Positions 53,840 to 62,215 of a stretch of 64,000 bases of DNA are shown in pieces. The notes under the pieces are model-generated. The model was not told the DNA's origin. It ran no database searches and saw only the letters and a program-made list of their open reading frames with translations. The position numbers and the translations under genes are program-made. Source of the DNA: Phytohabitans suffuscus (GTDB lineage Bacteria; Actinomycetota; Actinomycetes; Mycobacteriales; Micromonosporaceae); assembly GCF_011764565.1 (NCBI RefSeq), contig NZ_AP022871.1, positions 4,650,320-4,714,319 of the forward strand, written 5' to 3'. The number at the start of each line of letters is the position of its first letter. The stretch's first letter is position 1.

Positions 53840-54463
53840 ATGATGCGGTGGAGCGGATGGAAGCGGCGGGTCGCGATCCTGGTCGGCGCCGGTGTCGTGG
53901 TGGGCGGCGGCATCGCGGTCGGCACCGGTCTCGGGCAGGCGGGTGAGAACTGCGCCGGCCTGGACAACGCGCTGCGCAACAACCTCAACTTCATCGCCGA
54001 CCAGCGGCGCGACCCCGACGCCCTGGCCGAGGCGCGGATCGCCAACCGCCAGGCGGTCGTCGACCTCATCCAGCAGCGCCGCGCCACCGCCGGCTGCACC
54101 GCCGACGTCGTCGCGGACAACCCCGCCGCCCCAGCCCAGCCGCCCGCACGCCCCGACCAGCCCGCCGACCCGCCGGCCGCACCCCCCAACCCGAACCCGC
54201 CGGCCGCCGGCGCGGACGGCGAGGTCGTCTGCGCCGGCTCGACCGTCACACTCTCCGGCGAAGCGGGCGCCCCGGCCGCGTCGAGCAGCCAGTTTCCGGT
54301 CGGCACCCGCCTGAAGGTCACCAACCTCGACAACAACAAGTCGATCACCGTCGAGGTGACCGGCCCGTCAGGCAGCTGCGTGCTGCTCAACAACGCCGCG
54401 TTCGAGCAGGTGCGGGAGCCCGGAAAGTTCCTCATCCGCCGCGCTGTCGTCGAGAAGGTCTAG
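53840..54463 (+). CDS. Membrane-anchored protein with an RlpA-like double-psi beta-barrel domain
   Basis: A 207-residue protein with one N-terminal helix (VAILVGAGVVVGGGIAVGTG). A helical region (about 35-85) and a Pro/Ala-rich linker (about 95-130) follow. The C-terminal about 75 residues (VVCAGSTVTLSGEAG, QFPVGTRLKVTNLDNNKS, and FLIRRAVVEKV) resemble the double-psi beta-barrel of RlpA/expansin proteins. ATG 53840 has AGAAAGG upstream. A cell-wall role is plausible. It is the last gene before repeat island B. Confidence 0.7.
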   Translation: MMRWSGWKRRVAILVGAGVVVGGGIAVGTGLGQAGENCAGLDNALRNNLNFIADQRRDPDALAEARIANRQAVVDLIQQRRATAGCTADVVADNPAAPAQPPARPDQPADPPAAPPNPNPPAAGADGEVVCAGSTVTLSGEAGAPAASSSQFPVGTRLKVTNLDNNKSITVEVTGPSGSCVLLNNAAFEQVREPGKFLIRRAVVEKV

Positions 54464-54513
54464 AGAGCTTCCGGGGTTGGGGTCCGGCGGCGTTCAACCC
54501 CGGCTCTGGATCT

Positions 54514-54572
54514 GAGCTACCGCGACGTCCGCGGTGGTCCAGACCGTTGCTCCCGCGGCCTCACCCTCCGCG
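54514..54572 (+). repeat. Dispersed repeat R1, copy 5
   Basis: Starts GAGCTACCGCGACGTCCGC and carries GGTCCAGACCGTTGCTCCCG and GCGGCCTCACCCTCCGC. The right end is cut off compared with the copy at 12951. Confidence 0.72.
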
Positions 54573-54889
54573 ATCCACACGATCACACCAAGCCCGACCC
54601 GTCGCCAGGCCCGTCCGCGACGGACCGTTCGTCCCGCGAGGGCTTGGCTCGTGCCGCTGTCGCGGCGCCGTCTCCTTGATCGACGCGGGTTGGATAGTGC
54701 CGCGCAGCGTCCGTGGCGAGTGTTTGCCTCTCCAGGACTCTGCTGGCCAATTGAGGCAGGCTCGTGACCTGCCTCAATGTTCGTCTGGTGGTCGTTACCC
54801 GCTGATTCCTGGTGAACGGGTGACCGCGCCGACCGCCCTCTTTTCCGTGGTCGGGGCTCTGGGATCGGCCCGAGGTGCGGATCGTGGTA

Positions 54890-54927
54890 GCTGGCTGTTG
54901 TCGCAGGTGCGGCTGTGTACCACGATC
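54890..54927. repeat. Palindromic repeat R2, short copy
   Basis: Arms GATCGTGGTA (54890-54899) and TACCACGATC (54918-54927) around a GCTGGCTGTTGTCGCAGG-type centre. Confidence 0.68.
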
Positions 54928-55046
54928 TGCCTCGAGTTAGCGGTCGTCGGTGTCGATCAAGGCTCTGTGGACCCTCGATCCTGGGACGGGTTCGGCCCGG
55001 GTGTCGCCGGTCACCGTCAGATCCGCGACCGACGGCACGATCCCAG

Positions 55047-55098
55047 CAGATCGTGGTATGAAACAGCCCCCAGAGGGGCGGATCCATACCACGATCCG
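55047..55098. repeat. Palindromic repeat R2 with GGATCC centre
   Basis: Arms CAGATCGTGGTA and TACCACGATC enclose TGAAACAGCCCCCAGAGGGG and GCGGATCCA. It is an inverted near-copy of 13552-13598. Confidence 0.7.
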
Positions 55099-55465
55099 CT
55101 GAAAACCCCGTGCGCATGGACCACGAGCCCTGGTCTCGAACCCCGCGCCCAGCGGACAGATCGTCAGAAAGCAACCAGCCGCACAGGCCATTGTGGACAG
55201 ACCCGGAGGGCTCCCTGGAGAGACACGGCGGCCAGCAGAGTCCTCCAGGGGCAATGATTCGCCACGGACGGCCGGAGCTGTCGCCGATCAAGGGATCCGG
55301 ATCCGGGCGGGCCAAACCCCCAACCCCGAAAGCTCCATAGCCGCGAAAGCCTTGAGCGACCACAACGTCCGCCGTCACTGTCCCGGCGCAGCTCACGCCA
55401 GCTTTGTCGTAGGTCCGGGTGGCCGGTGCCGGTCCTTGATCGACGTCGCGTTGGCTGGCTCTGGG

Positions 55466-55517
55466 CAGATCGTGGTACCTAGCTGCCGCTGGAGGAGTAG
55501 CTGTGTACCACGATCCG
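55466..55517. repeat. Palindromic repeat R2, near-identical to 13337
   Basis: Arms CAGATCGTGGTACC and TACCACGATC, with flanks (TTGGCTGGCTCTGGG on the left, GCGTCGATCACGGGAA downstream) that also flank the copy at 13337. Confidence 0.7.
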
Positions 55518-55890
55518 CGTCTTGGGTTGATCCCAAAGCGTCGATCACGGGAAAGGGGCTGTCGGCGCGGTGGTCGTTCGCCCAGGCTCAGCGTGGCCGG
55601 CAGGGCATGGTTGAGTAAACGATCACCAGTGCCAACGCGACGCGCAACCACCTCGGTCCCGAAAGCTCTTTAGACGGACATTTCCACAGGGTCATCGGCC
55701 CACCTCAATTGGCCAGCAGAGTCCCAGGCGAGGCGCGGCGCGCGAGCGACGGGGTCTGGTCCCGCGGAGGTGGCGGCGGAGGTCGGGGGCTCGGCGAGCG
55801 CAGCGAGCCGCCGGCCGCAGCGGTGCCCGCGGGAGCATGCGGTCCGCAGCTGGCGCGGACCGGGGACGGAAACCTCAGCAGGCGGGCCTA

Positions 55891-56571
55891 CTAGCGGTCG
55901 TCGGGGTTGGCCAGCAGCGACGGGTCTTCGCGGATCATCGCGGCCAGGCGGGCGGCGGCGCGGTCGGGGTTGTCGTCGGGCTCGGCCTTCCAGGCGCGTG
56001 GCGCCGGGCGGGGCAGGCCGCTCGCCGGCTCGGACCAGGCGGAAGGCTCGGGTGGGGAGGCGGGCGGTGGCGGTGCCGGGGCCAGGCCGCCGGGGTCGGG
56101 CAGGAAGCCGGTGTCGGCGGCGCGGTGGCGGTGGCGCTCGGCGAGGCGGCCCGGGTCGACGAGCCTGGGCGGCTCGGGCATTGGGGGCGGCTCGGGGCGG
56201 AGGGTGGTCTGGTACGCGTCGACGGTCAGCGGCCGGGGCAGGTCGGCCATCGGCGGGATCTCGGCGGGCAGCACCGGCATCGGGCCGTCGCTCGGGCCGA
56301 AGCTGGCTCCCTCGGGGCCCTCTACCGAGACGATTTTGGCGCGCACCACGCCGTCTTCCCAGCCGATCCGCACCTCGGCGCTGCCCTCGCCCTGCTCGCC
56401 GTAGAGGGTGATCTTGAGATCGGGGTGGCGCTCGACCACCCTGCGGATCGCCTCGATCGCCTCGGCCAGCCCGTGTGCCGTGGGCAGACCGCCGGACGCG
56501 CCCTCGGCCCGCCGGCGCAGCTGATCCATGCGCGCCAAGCGTTCCAGTGCGTCGTCGAGTCCACCGCGCAC
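55891..56571 (-). CDS. Conserved hypothetical protein next to the conservon
   Basis: A 226-residue protein of unknown function. The start chosen is GTG 56571 (VRGGLDDALERLARMDQLRRR). The first 40 residues are a helical Arg-rich segment. Residues 60-100 form a strand-rich domain (PDLKITLYGEQGEGSAEVRIG). The C-terminal half is a Pro-rich, disordered-looking tail. A YbaB/EbfC-like nature is possible but was not shown. It follows the conservon GTPase by 86 bases on the same strand. Confidence 0.6.
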   Translation of the reverse strand: MRGGLDDALERLARMDQLRRRAEGASGGLPTAHGLAEAIEAIRRVVERHPDLKITLYGEQGEGSAEVRIGWEDGVVRAKIVSVEGPEGASFGPSDGPMPVLPAEIPPMADLPRPLTVDAYQTTLRPEPPPMPEPPRLVDPGRLAERHRHRAADTGFLPDPGGLAPAPPPPASPPEPSAWSEPASGLPRPAPRAWKAEPDDNPDRAAARLAAMIREDPSLLANPDDR

Positions 56572-56657
56572 TCCGCAAACACCTCCTACGGCCGTCTGGC
56601 TGTGCGGCCACCGCCGCGTGTCAACCACTGCGCCCTATGGCTCGCCCGCAAGCCCGC

Positions 56658-57248
56658 TCACTGTGCAGTCTGCCCTCTAACCGCATCATCCAGCGCTCGA
56701 TCCAGTAGGACCAGGAGTGCGTCTCTCACAGAAATCCGGTTTCGGGCGTCGAAGGCGACAACGGGGATCCGCTCGTCGATGGCGAGAGCCCAGCGGACCT
56801 CGTCCAGGTCATGGGCGAGCTTTCCGTCGAAGGCGTTGACCGCGACGACGAACGGTAGGCGCGCCCGCTCGAAGTAGTCCACCGCAGGGTAGCAGTCATC
56901 TAACCGGCTGCTGTCGACCACGACCAGTGCACCGAGCGCACCATGGGACAGGTCATCCCACATGAAGCCGAAGCGGGACTGTCCTGGCGTACCGAAAAGA
57001 TAGAGCTTCAGGCTGCGATCGATGGTCACGCAGCCGAAGTCCATCGCGACGGTGGTGGTCGTCTTGCCGGTGGCCTGGCCGGGGTCGTCGACGCCGACCC
57101 CGGCGGAGGTCATGACCGCCTCGGTCGTCAGCGGAGAGATCTCGCTGATCGCGCCGACGGTCGTGGTCTTGCCGACGCCGAAGCCGCCGGCGACCACGAT
57201 CTTGACGGGGATAGGAGGTGCTTGCTCAGGAGATCGCACGAAGTCCAC
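56658..57248 (-). CDS. Conservon GTPase (CvnD-like)
   Basis: A 196-residue small GTPase of the conservon type. It has P-loop VVAGGFGVGKTTTVG, Switch-II FGTPGQSRFGFMWDD, and the guanine motif VAVNAFDGK, with N-x-x-D preserved. In Streptomyces conservons the kinase, roadblock, DUF742 and GTPase proteins form a membrane complex that tunes development or secondary metabolism. It is the fourth gene of the operon; its start overlaps the end of DUF742. Confidence 0.92.
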   Translation of the reverse strand: MDFVRSPEQAPPIPVKIVVAGGFGVGKTTTVGAISEISPLTTEAVMTSAGVGVDDPGQATGKTTTTVAMDFGCVTIDRSLKLYLFGTPGQSRFGFMWDDLSHGALGALVVVDSSRLDDCYPAVDYFERARLPFVVAVNAFDGKLAHDLDEVRWALAIDERIPVVAFDARNRISVRDALLVLLDRALDDAVRGQTAQ

Positions 57249-57665
57249 GGATCACTCGCAGGATGGTGTCGGGGTCGGGACGCGCGGCCTCCCGCGCGTG
57301 GACGTCGAGGTAACCGGCGGCCCGCAGGTCGCCGACGAGGATGCGGGTCACGCCCAGGTGCAGCCGGGCCCGCGCGGAGATCTCGGCGACCGAGATCGGC
57401 TCCGCGCAGAGCGCCGTGATCGTGCGCAGCTCGGGCGCGAGGCTGGAGACCGGTACGCCCGTCCGCAGCGGACCGTCCGAGCGGGCTGTGACCTGTGTCT
57501 CCAGGCCGATGTCCGGGTCGACGCCGTCCACCCGCCCGGACGTCAGCACGAACGGCCGCAGCCCGGTCGGGGTGGCGTCCGCCGACGCGCCCAGCCCGGA
57601 GACGCCCAGGTACGGGCGGATGCGGGCGGGCCCCGCCGGCTCCTCGGGCGGGGGACGTGGGTCAC
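57226..57665 (-). CDS. DUF742 conservon protein (CvnC-like), frameshifted
   Basis: About 146 residues. It starts VTHVP at GTG 57665, overlapping the roadblock stop (GTGA). The frame then changes at the GGGGG run 57650-57654; with one base added it reads through ARIRPYLGVSGLGAS to FVLTSGRVDG. The family core is PISVAEISARARLHLGVTRI with LVGDLRAAGYL, a winged-helix-like fold. The last 23 bases overlap the GTPase start. Confidence 0.87.
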
Positions 57666-58093
57666 GACTGGGCGGCGTTCTTCAGCTCGGCGATGAGGCG
57701 GGGAGTGAGCGCCCCGCCGGCACGGCTTGCGAAGAGCGTCATCTCGTACGCGACGGTGCCGAGGCTGGCCGTCCGGTCCGCGATCACGCCCAGCACCGAG
57801 CCCGCGCTGATCGCGGTGACCAGCAGGTACCCGCCCGTCATGTCGATGACCACGCGGTTGAGGCCGCCGAGGGCGTACCAGTTGGCGGCACCGCCGGCGA
57901 GGCTGGTCAGGCCGGAGACCACGGCGGCGAGTCGCTCGGCGTTCGCGCGGTCGGCGATGTTGGACATCGCCATCAGCAGCCCGTCGGCGGAGACCGCGAT
58001 GGCCTCCCGTACGCCGGCCGTGCTGGACGTGAACGAGTCCAGGAGCCAGTTGAAGGTCTGCGCCTCGGGGCTCAACTGGAGTGAGTTGTTCAC
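57662..58093 (-). CDS. Roadblock/LC7 conservon protein (CvnB-like)
   Basis: A 143-residue roadblock/LC7 protein. Seen are FNWLLDSFTSSTAGVREAIA, VSADGLLMAMSNIADRANAE, GYLLVTAISAGSVLGVIADR, and AGGALTPRLIAELK. These bind small GTPases. Its ATG (58093) overlaps the stop of the sensor kinase by four bases, and its stop overlaps the start of DUF742. Confidence 0.92.
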   Translation of the reverse strand: MNNSLQLSPEAQTFNWLLDSFTSSTAGVREAIAVSADGLLMAMSNIADRANAERLAAVVSGLTSLAGGAANWYALGGLNRVVIDMTGGYLLVTAISAGSVLGVIADRTASLGTVAYEMTLFASRAGGALTPRLIAELKNAAQS

Positions 58094-60682
58094 TGCTGGG
58101 TTCCTTCCTGCTGCAAGGCGCGCGCGACGCCGGATTCGAACTGCTCGAGCGAGTCACGGGCCGCCTCCGGATCGGGCGACCACTGGTCGGGCAGCACCTG
58201 CGGCGGCGACTGGACCGGGATGTCCGCCGGCAGCGTGGCGCCGGGCACCCGGCGGGTCAGCGGGGCACGCGGCCCCGGTGTGGGCGCCGCGATGACGGGT
58301 GGCACTTCACTGGGTACTACCGGGTGGTCGGAGACGGTGGACTCGGCGCGGCGTACCCCCGCCTCGAACTCCTCCACCAGCGCGCGGGCCGTCGCGGCGT
58401 CGACCCCCGTCGGGGCCGGTGTCCGGTCCGCGCCGGGCGCCGTCCCTCCGGGAGCTGCGCTCCCGGGATCCTCTGGCGCAGGCCACCGTGGGTGGGCGCG
58501 GTGGTCGGCGCGAGCGCCGGCCGGGTCGCCGGTCCCGGCTCCATCACGGGTACGGGCTCCGTGGCTGGCCGCGGCGCGAAGGCGTTCCAGGTGTGCCCGC
58601 TGCCGATCGTGCGGGTGGCCCGGTCGAGCGCGTCGACGTTGAACGTCCCGTCCTGCTCGGACGTGGCGACCAGGGCACGGGCCACCGCCCGCTGCACGAT
58701 GGCGGGCTCGTCGCCGCCGTACGGTGGTGCCGCGTGCAGGTGCCGCACCGAGGCCAGCCCGCGCGCCGGCTTCGGCGGCTTCGGCGGGGCACCGGCTCCG
58801 GCTCCGGCTCGGGGATCGCGCTGCGTACCAGGTGGTCCTGTCCGATGTCGACGGTCACGGTCACGCCGCCGCCGGGTGTCTCGGTGAGCGCGACCGCGAG
58901 GCCGTGCTTGCGCGCCAGCCGGCCGACCACGAAGAGTCCCAGCACCTCGGTGGGGGCCAGGTCGAGCCGCTCGCGGCGGGCCAGCCGGGCGTTCTCCTCG
59001 TCGATCCGCTCGGGCGAGAGGCCGAGGCCGTGGTCGACGACGCGGAGCCGTACGACGTGGCCGGTCGCCATCGCGTTGACCGTGACCCGGGTGTGCGGCG
59101 GCGAGAACACGGTCGAGTTCTCCATCACCTCGGCCAGCAGCAGCACCAGGTCACCGGTGAGCGCGGGCGAGACCGCCATGCCGCCGGGCACCTGCACGTC
59201 GACCCGGGTGTACTCCTCGATCTCGCCGAGCGCGAGGCGTACGACGTCGGCGAGCGGCAGGGGCGTGATGTGCTCCTCGGCGCCGGAGACGCCGGCCGAG
59301 CCGGAGAGTACGACGAGGCTGCCCGCGTTCCGCCGCAGGCGGCTGGAGACGTGGTCGAGCCGGTAGAGCTGCTGCAGCCGCTTCGGGTCGGTCTCCTCCT
59401 GCTCCAGGCGGTCGATCAGCGCGATCTGCCGGCCGACCAGGTTCTGGGTGCGGCGCCCGACGTGGCCGAACATCTGCGCCACGTTGCGCCGGCTGGTCAC
59501 CTGCCGCTCGACCAGCCGGGCCGCGGTGGTCTGCACGCGGTCGAACGCGCGGGCCAGGTCACCGATCTCGTCGGCGGAGCGGACCTCGACAGGTTCGAGG
59601 TGGATGGGTTCGGCCTCGTCGTCGGCGTCCTCGTCGGCGACCCGCCGCAGCTCCGTCTCGGCGACCGTGGCCACGCGTTCGGCGGAGCGGGTGAGGCTGG
59701 TCAGCGGCCGGGCGACCGCGCGCGCCACGACCACGCTCATCAGCACGACGCCGACGAGCACGAGGAGGGCGAGCGTGATGACGCCGTACGCGGTGGCGAG
59801 GACGATCGTCTGCTGCCGCTCCACCTCGGCCGTGACGTCCGTGACGATCTTGCGTTCCACGAACCGGCCCAGGTCGATGAACGACTCCAGCGAGGGGAAC
59901 AGCTGCGGCACCGTGAAGCGCGCCAGCGTCTGGAGCGGGTTGGTCTGCACGGTGACCGGGAAGTCGGCGCCGACCCGGTCGTTCAACGCCTGCTGGACGA
60001 GCTGGAAGAGGCCGCTCTGCTCCGGCGTCGCGTACGCGTTGAAGCGGGTGATGATGGCCTGCAGCGCGGCGATGTTGGCGGTGTAGCCGGTCATCGACGC
60101 GGGGCTGCGCTCGGCCACCATGACCACCATGAGCGCGGCGCCGGCGCTGATGAGGTCGTTCATCTGCAGCACGGCGTCGAGCGCGACGACCTGCCGCCCT
60201 TCGGCGGTGGCCACGTCGATGTTGTCGAGCAGCCGCAGCGAGTCGAGGACGCGGGCGGTCACCGCGCCGTACGCCGCGATCACCTGGTCGCTGCGTACCG
60301 CCTTGCCGAGCACGCCCGCCCGCACCTGCTCCAGGTCGCGGATCGTGTCGATCGCCTGCGACACCGCGGGCGGCAGGTCCGCGCCGAGCGAGGCGCGCAG
60401 GTCCGACGTGCGGTCGCTGACAGCGGTGGTCTGGAGCGTGAGGGTCGCGGCGTCGACGGTGCCGAGCAGGTAGCCGACCGACAGCATCCGCTCCTGCTGC
60501 AGGTCGCCGACGAGGCCACCGACGTCGCTGGCGATCCGCACGGTGCGGGCGGTGTCCGCCGCGCGGCCGGCCAGGCCGGCCCGGTTGACGACGAGCGGGA
60601 CGGTGAGCACACCGACGAGGAGCAGCGGCACCATGACCAGGACGGCCAGCTTGCCGCGGATCCGCAGCCTACCGAGCAGCAC
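58090..60682 (-). CDS. Conservon sensor histidine kinase (CvnA-like), twice frameshifted
   Basis: Membrane kinase of about 864 residues. TM1 (LAVLVMVPLLLVGVLTVPLV) is followed by a nitrate/nitrite-sensor-like ectodomain (about 60-290), TM2 and a HAMP domain. Then comes RNVAQMFGHVGRRTQNLVGR and an HATPase domain (LAEVMENSTVFSPPHTRV, VVDHGLGLSPERID). A long Pro-rich tail of about 240 residues ends LEQFESGVARALQQEG. The frame changes at GGGG 58786-58789 and near 58443-58449; two added bases join all three parts. Its start overlaps the upstream sensor gene by 14 bases. Confidence 0.87.
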
Positions 60683-61772
60683 CGACGGGCTCCCACTGGC
60701 TCTCGCCGTGCTCCGCGGCGGTGGGGCGCGGCGGTGCGGTCCGGTGTGGACCCCCGAACGGCCGCCGGCGTCGTCGCCGCCCGAGCAGTGCCAGCACCGC
60801 CGGTACGGCGCAGCCGAGCACCGCCACCGCGAGCGTGACGAGCGAGATGACGCGTTCGGTGCGGACGCCCGACTGGCGGTCCGCGATCAGCACGTCGAGC
60901 TCGGCGAGGATCGAGCTGGAGAGTTCGGAGGCGGCCGCCTGCACCTCGATCCGGGCCGGGTTGAGCCGGTCTCCGGTAGGCAGCGCCGAGCGCCCGTCGA
61001 GCGTGCCCACCGACGTGGCCAGCCCGTCCATGGCGCGGCGGAAGCGGTCCAGCCGGCTGAGCAGGTTGCCGCCCAGCGTGCGGCTCTCCGTACTGTCCAC
61101 AGCGGACTGCACGTCGTCCGCGAGGTCGGTGGCGGGGGAGAGCACCGCGTCCCGTGCCGAGATGATGTCGGCGACCGCCGCCGTACGCTCCGCCGCCGGC
61201 CGCCCCGCCGCGATGCCCACGAGGTCGGCGAACTTGCCCGCCGCGACCACCGACTCGGGCAGCTCCTCGGCCGCGCCGTCCTGGAGGAAGTAGGTGTCCG
61301 CCTCGGGGTCGCGGATCAGCTGCGAGTTCTCCCGGATCTTGCCGTAGAGCGCGAGCAGCAGGTCGGTGACCTCGCCGTACGCGTCGTAGATCCGGCTCTT
61401 GTCGCCGGCCGGTACGGAGGAGAGCGCCTCGATCTTGACGCGTAGGCCGGACCACCGCTCGCTGGTACGCAGGTCGTCGCCGAGCCGCTCGTCCACGGCG
61501 GTGGCGGCGTCCACGGCCCGGGTCACGGCGGCACGGTCCACCTCGCGGCCGGCCACCGCGGCGGACTGCGCGTCCGTGAGCGCGGTCGTCACCGGGCCGA
61601 GCGCGGTGAGGTACTCGATGCCCTGCCGCTCCTTGGCGGCGAACGTGAGGCGGTCCGACTGGCCTTGCCACGCCTGCCCGAACAGCACCCCGACAGGGAT
61701 CAGCAGCGCGAAAGCGAGCAGCGGTCTCAGCGGTGAGACCCTCGCGGGCGCGTTAGGCATGGCAGCGCTCAT
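60669..61772 (-). CDS. Two-helix membrane sensor-like protein upstream of the conservon
   Basis: A 367-residue protein. One N-terminal helix (PLLAFALLIPVGVLFGQAW) and one near the C-terminus (VISLVTLAVAVLGCAVPAVL) bracket a helical extracytoplasmic domain of about 260 residues. A short basic tail follows. The ectodomain resembles the four-helix nitrate/nitrite-sensor fold of the kinase just downstream, but there is no kinase domain. ATG 61772 (MSAAMPNAPARVSP) has GGGAGGGTGG upstream. Overlap with the kinase gene suggests it acts with it, perhaps as a co-sensor. Confidence 0.78.
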   Translation of the reverse strand: MSAAMPNAPARVSPLRPLLAFALLIPVGVLFGQAWQGQSDRLTFAAKERQGIEYLTALGPVTTALTDAQSAAVAGREVDRAAVTRAVDAATAVDERLGDDLRTSERWSGLRVKIEALSSVPAGDKSRIYDAYGEVTDLLLALYGKIRENSQLIRDPEADTYFLQDGAAEELPESVVAAGKFADLVGIAAGRPAAERTAAVADIISARDAVLSPATDLADDVQSAVDSTESRTLGGNLLSRLDRFRRAMDGLATSVGTLDGRSALPTGDRLNPARIEVQAAASELSSSILAELDVLIADRQSGVRTERVISLVTLAVAVLGCAVPAVLALLGRRRRRRPFGGPHRTAPPRPTAAEHGESQWEPVGAAR

Positions 61773-62215
61773 CGTCCACCCTCCCGGCAGCAGCGACGGA
61801 TGGGATGGCAGGGCCCCCACAGCTCGCGCGAGATCTCGCGGTGCCACCCGCCGAGGAACTTAGGCCCGCCAGCGGCGCCAGCGGAACCGCTTCATGTGAC
61901 GCGTGTTGCGCTCGGGAGCGCTCCCAACGCGGAGCGTGGTGGCAACTTGATCACAGCGTCCCAGTGGGAGCATGGTAAAGGTTTGCTGAACCTGATCTGT
62001 CAGTAAACGTCGGAATGCGCGACATCCGAATTGCGCTGGCGCGCGCTGAGTGTCCGGTCAGTCAGGAAGCGACGCGAGTTGATCGATTACACGACACTCG
62101 TCATCTTAGTCCGTCCAGGTGGCCGACCGGGGGTCGCCCGATCCGCTCGTGCCCGTACGTTCGCCCGATCCAGCGCTTTCGTCCGCCGGTAACAGACCCG
62201 CGCTAGCTTTGGCCG
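61773..62215. other. Intergenic region with divergent starts
   Basis: About 440 bases between the sensor gene and the AAA ATPase. No gene is visible. It contains the LacI-type palindrome at 61914 and a stretch near 62010-62110 of lower G+C. No transcription signal was identified with confidence. Confidence 0.55.
61914..61925. promoter_or_regulatory. LacI-type operator-like palindrome, second copy
   Basis: Perfect 12-bp palindrome GGGAGCGCTCCC followed by A, as at 8121. It lies 142 bases before the sensor-gene start and 291 bases before the AAA-ATPase start. Confidence 0.45.

Larger units (their letters stand above)
54464..55890. other. Repeat island B (no convincing gene)
   Basis: About 1.4 kb with no ORF that looks protein-coding. 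It holds an R1 copy (54514), R2 palindromes at 54890, 55047 and 55466, and a block near 55660-55740 with AGCTCTTTAG followed by CGGACATTTCCACAGG. Several of these blocks, in the same or inverted orientation, also occur in island A at 12.9-14.5 kb. Confidence 0.7.

Noticed and set aside
54494..55651. 385-codon frame on the minus strand across island B
   Set aside because: It reads across R1 and R2 copies. The peptide EGEAAGATVWTTAD near its end also appears in frames at 12542-13012 and, in a similar form, at 32356-33597, because it is R1 translated.
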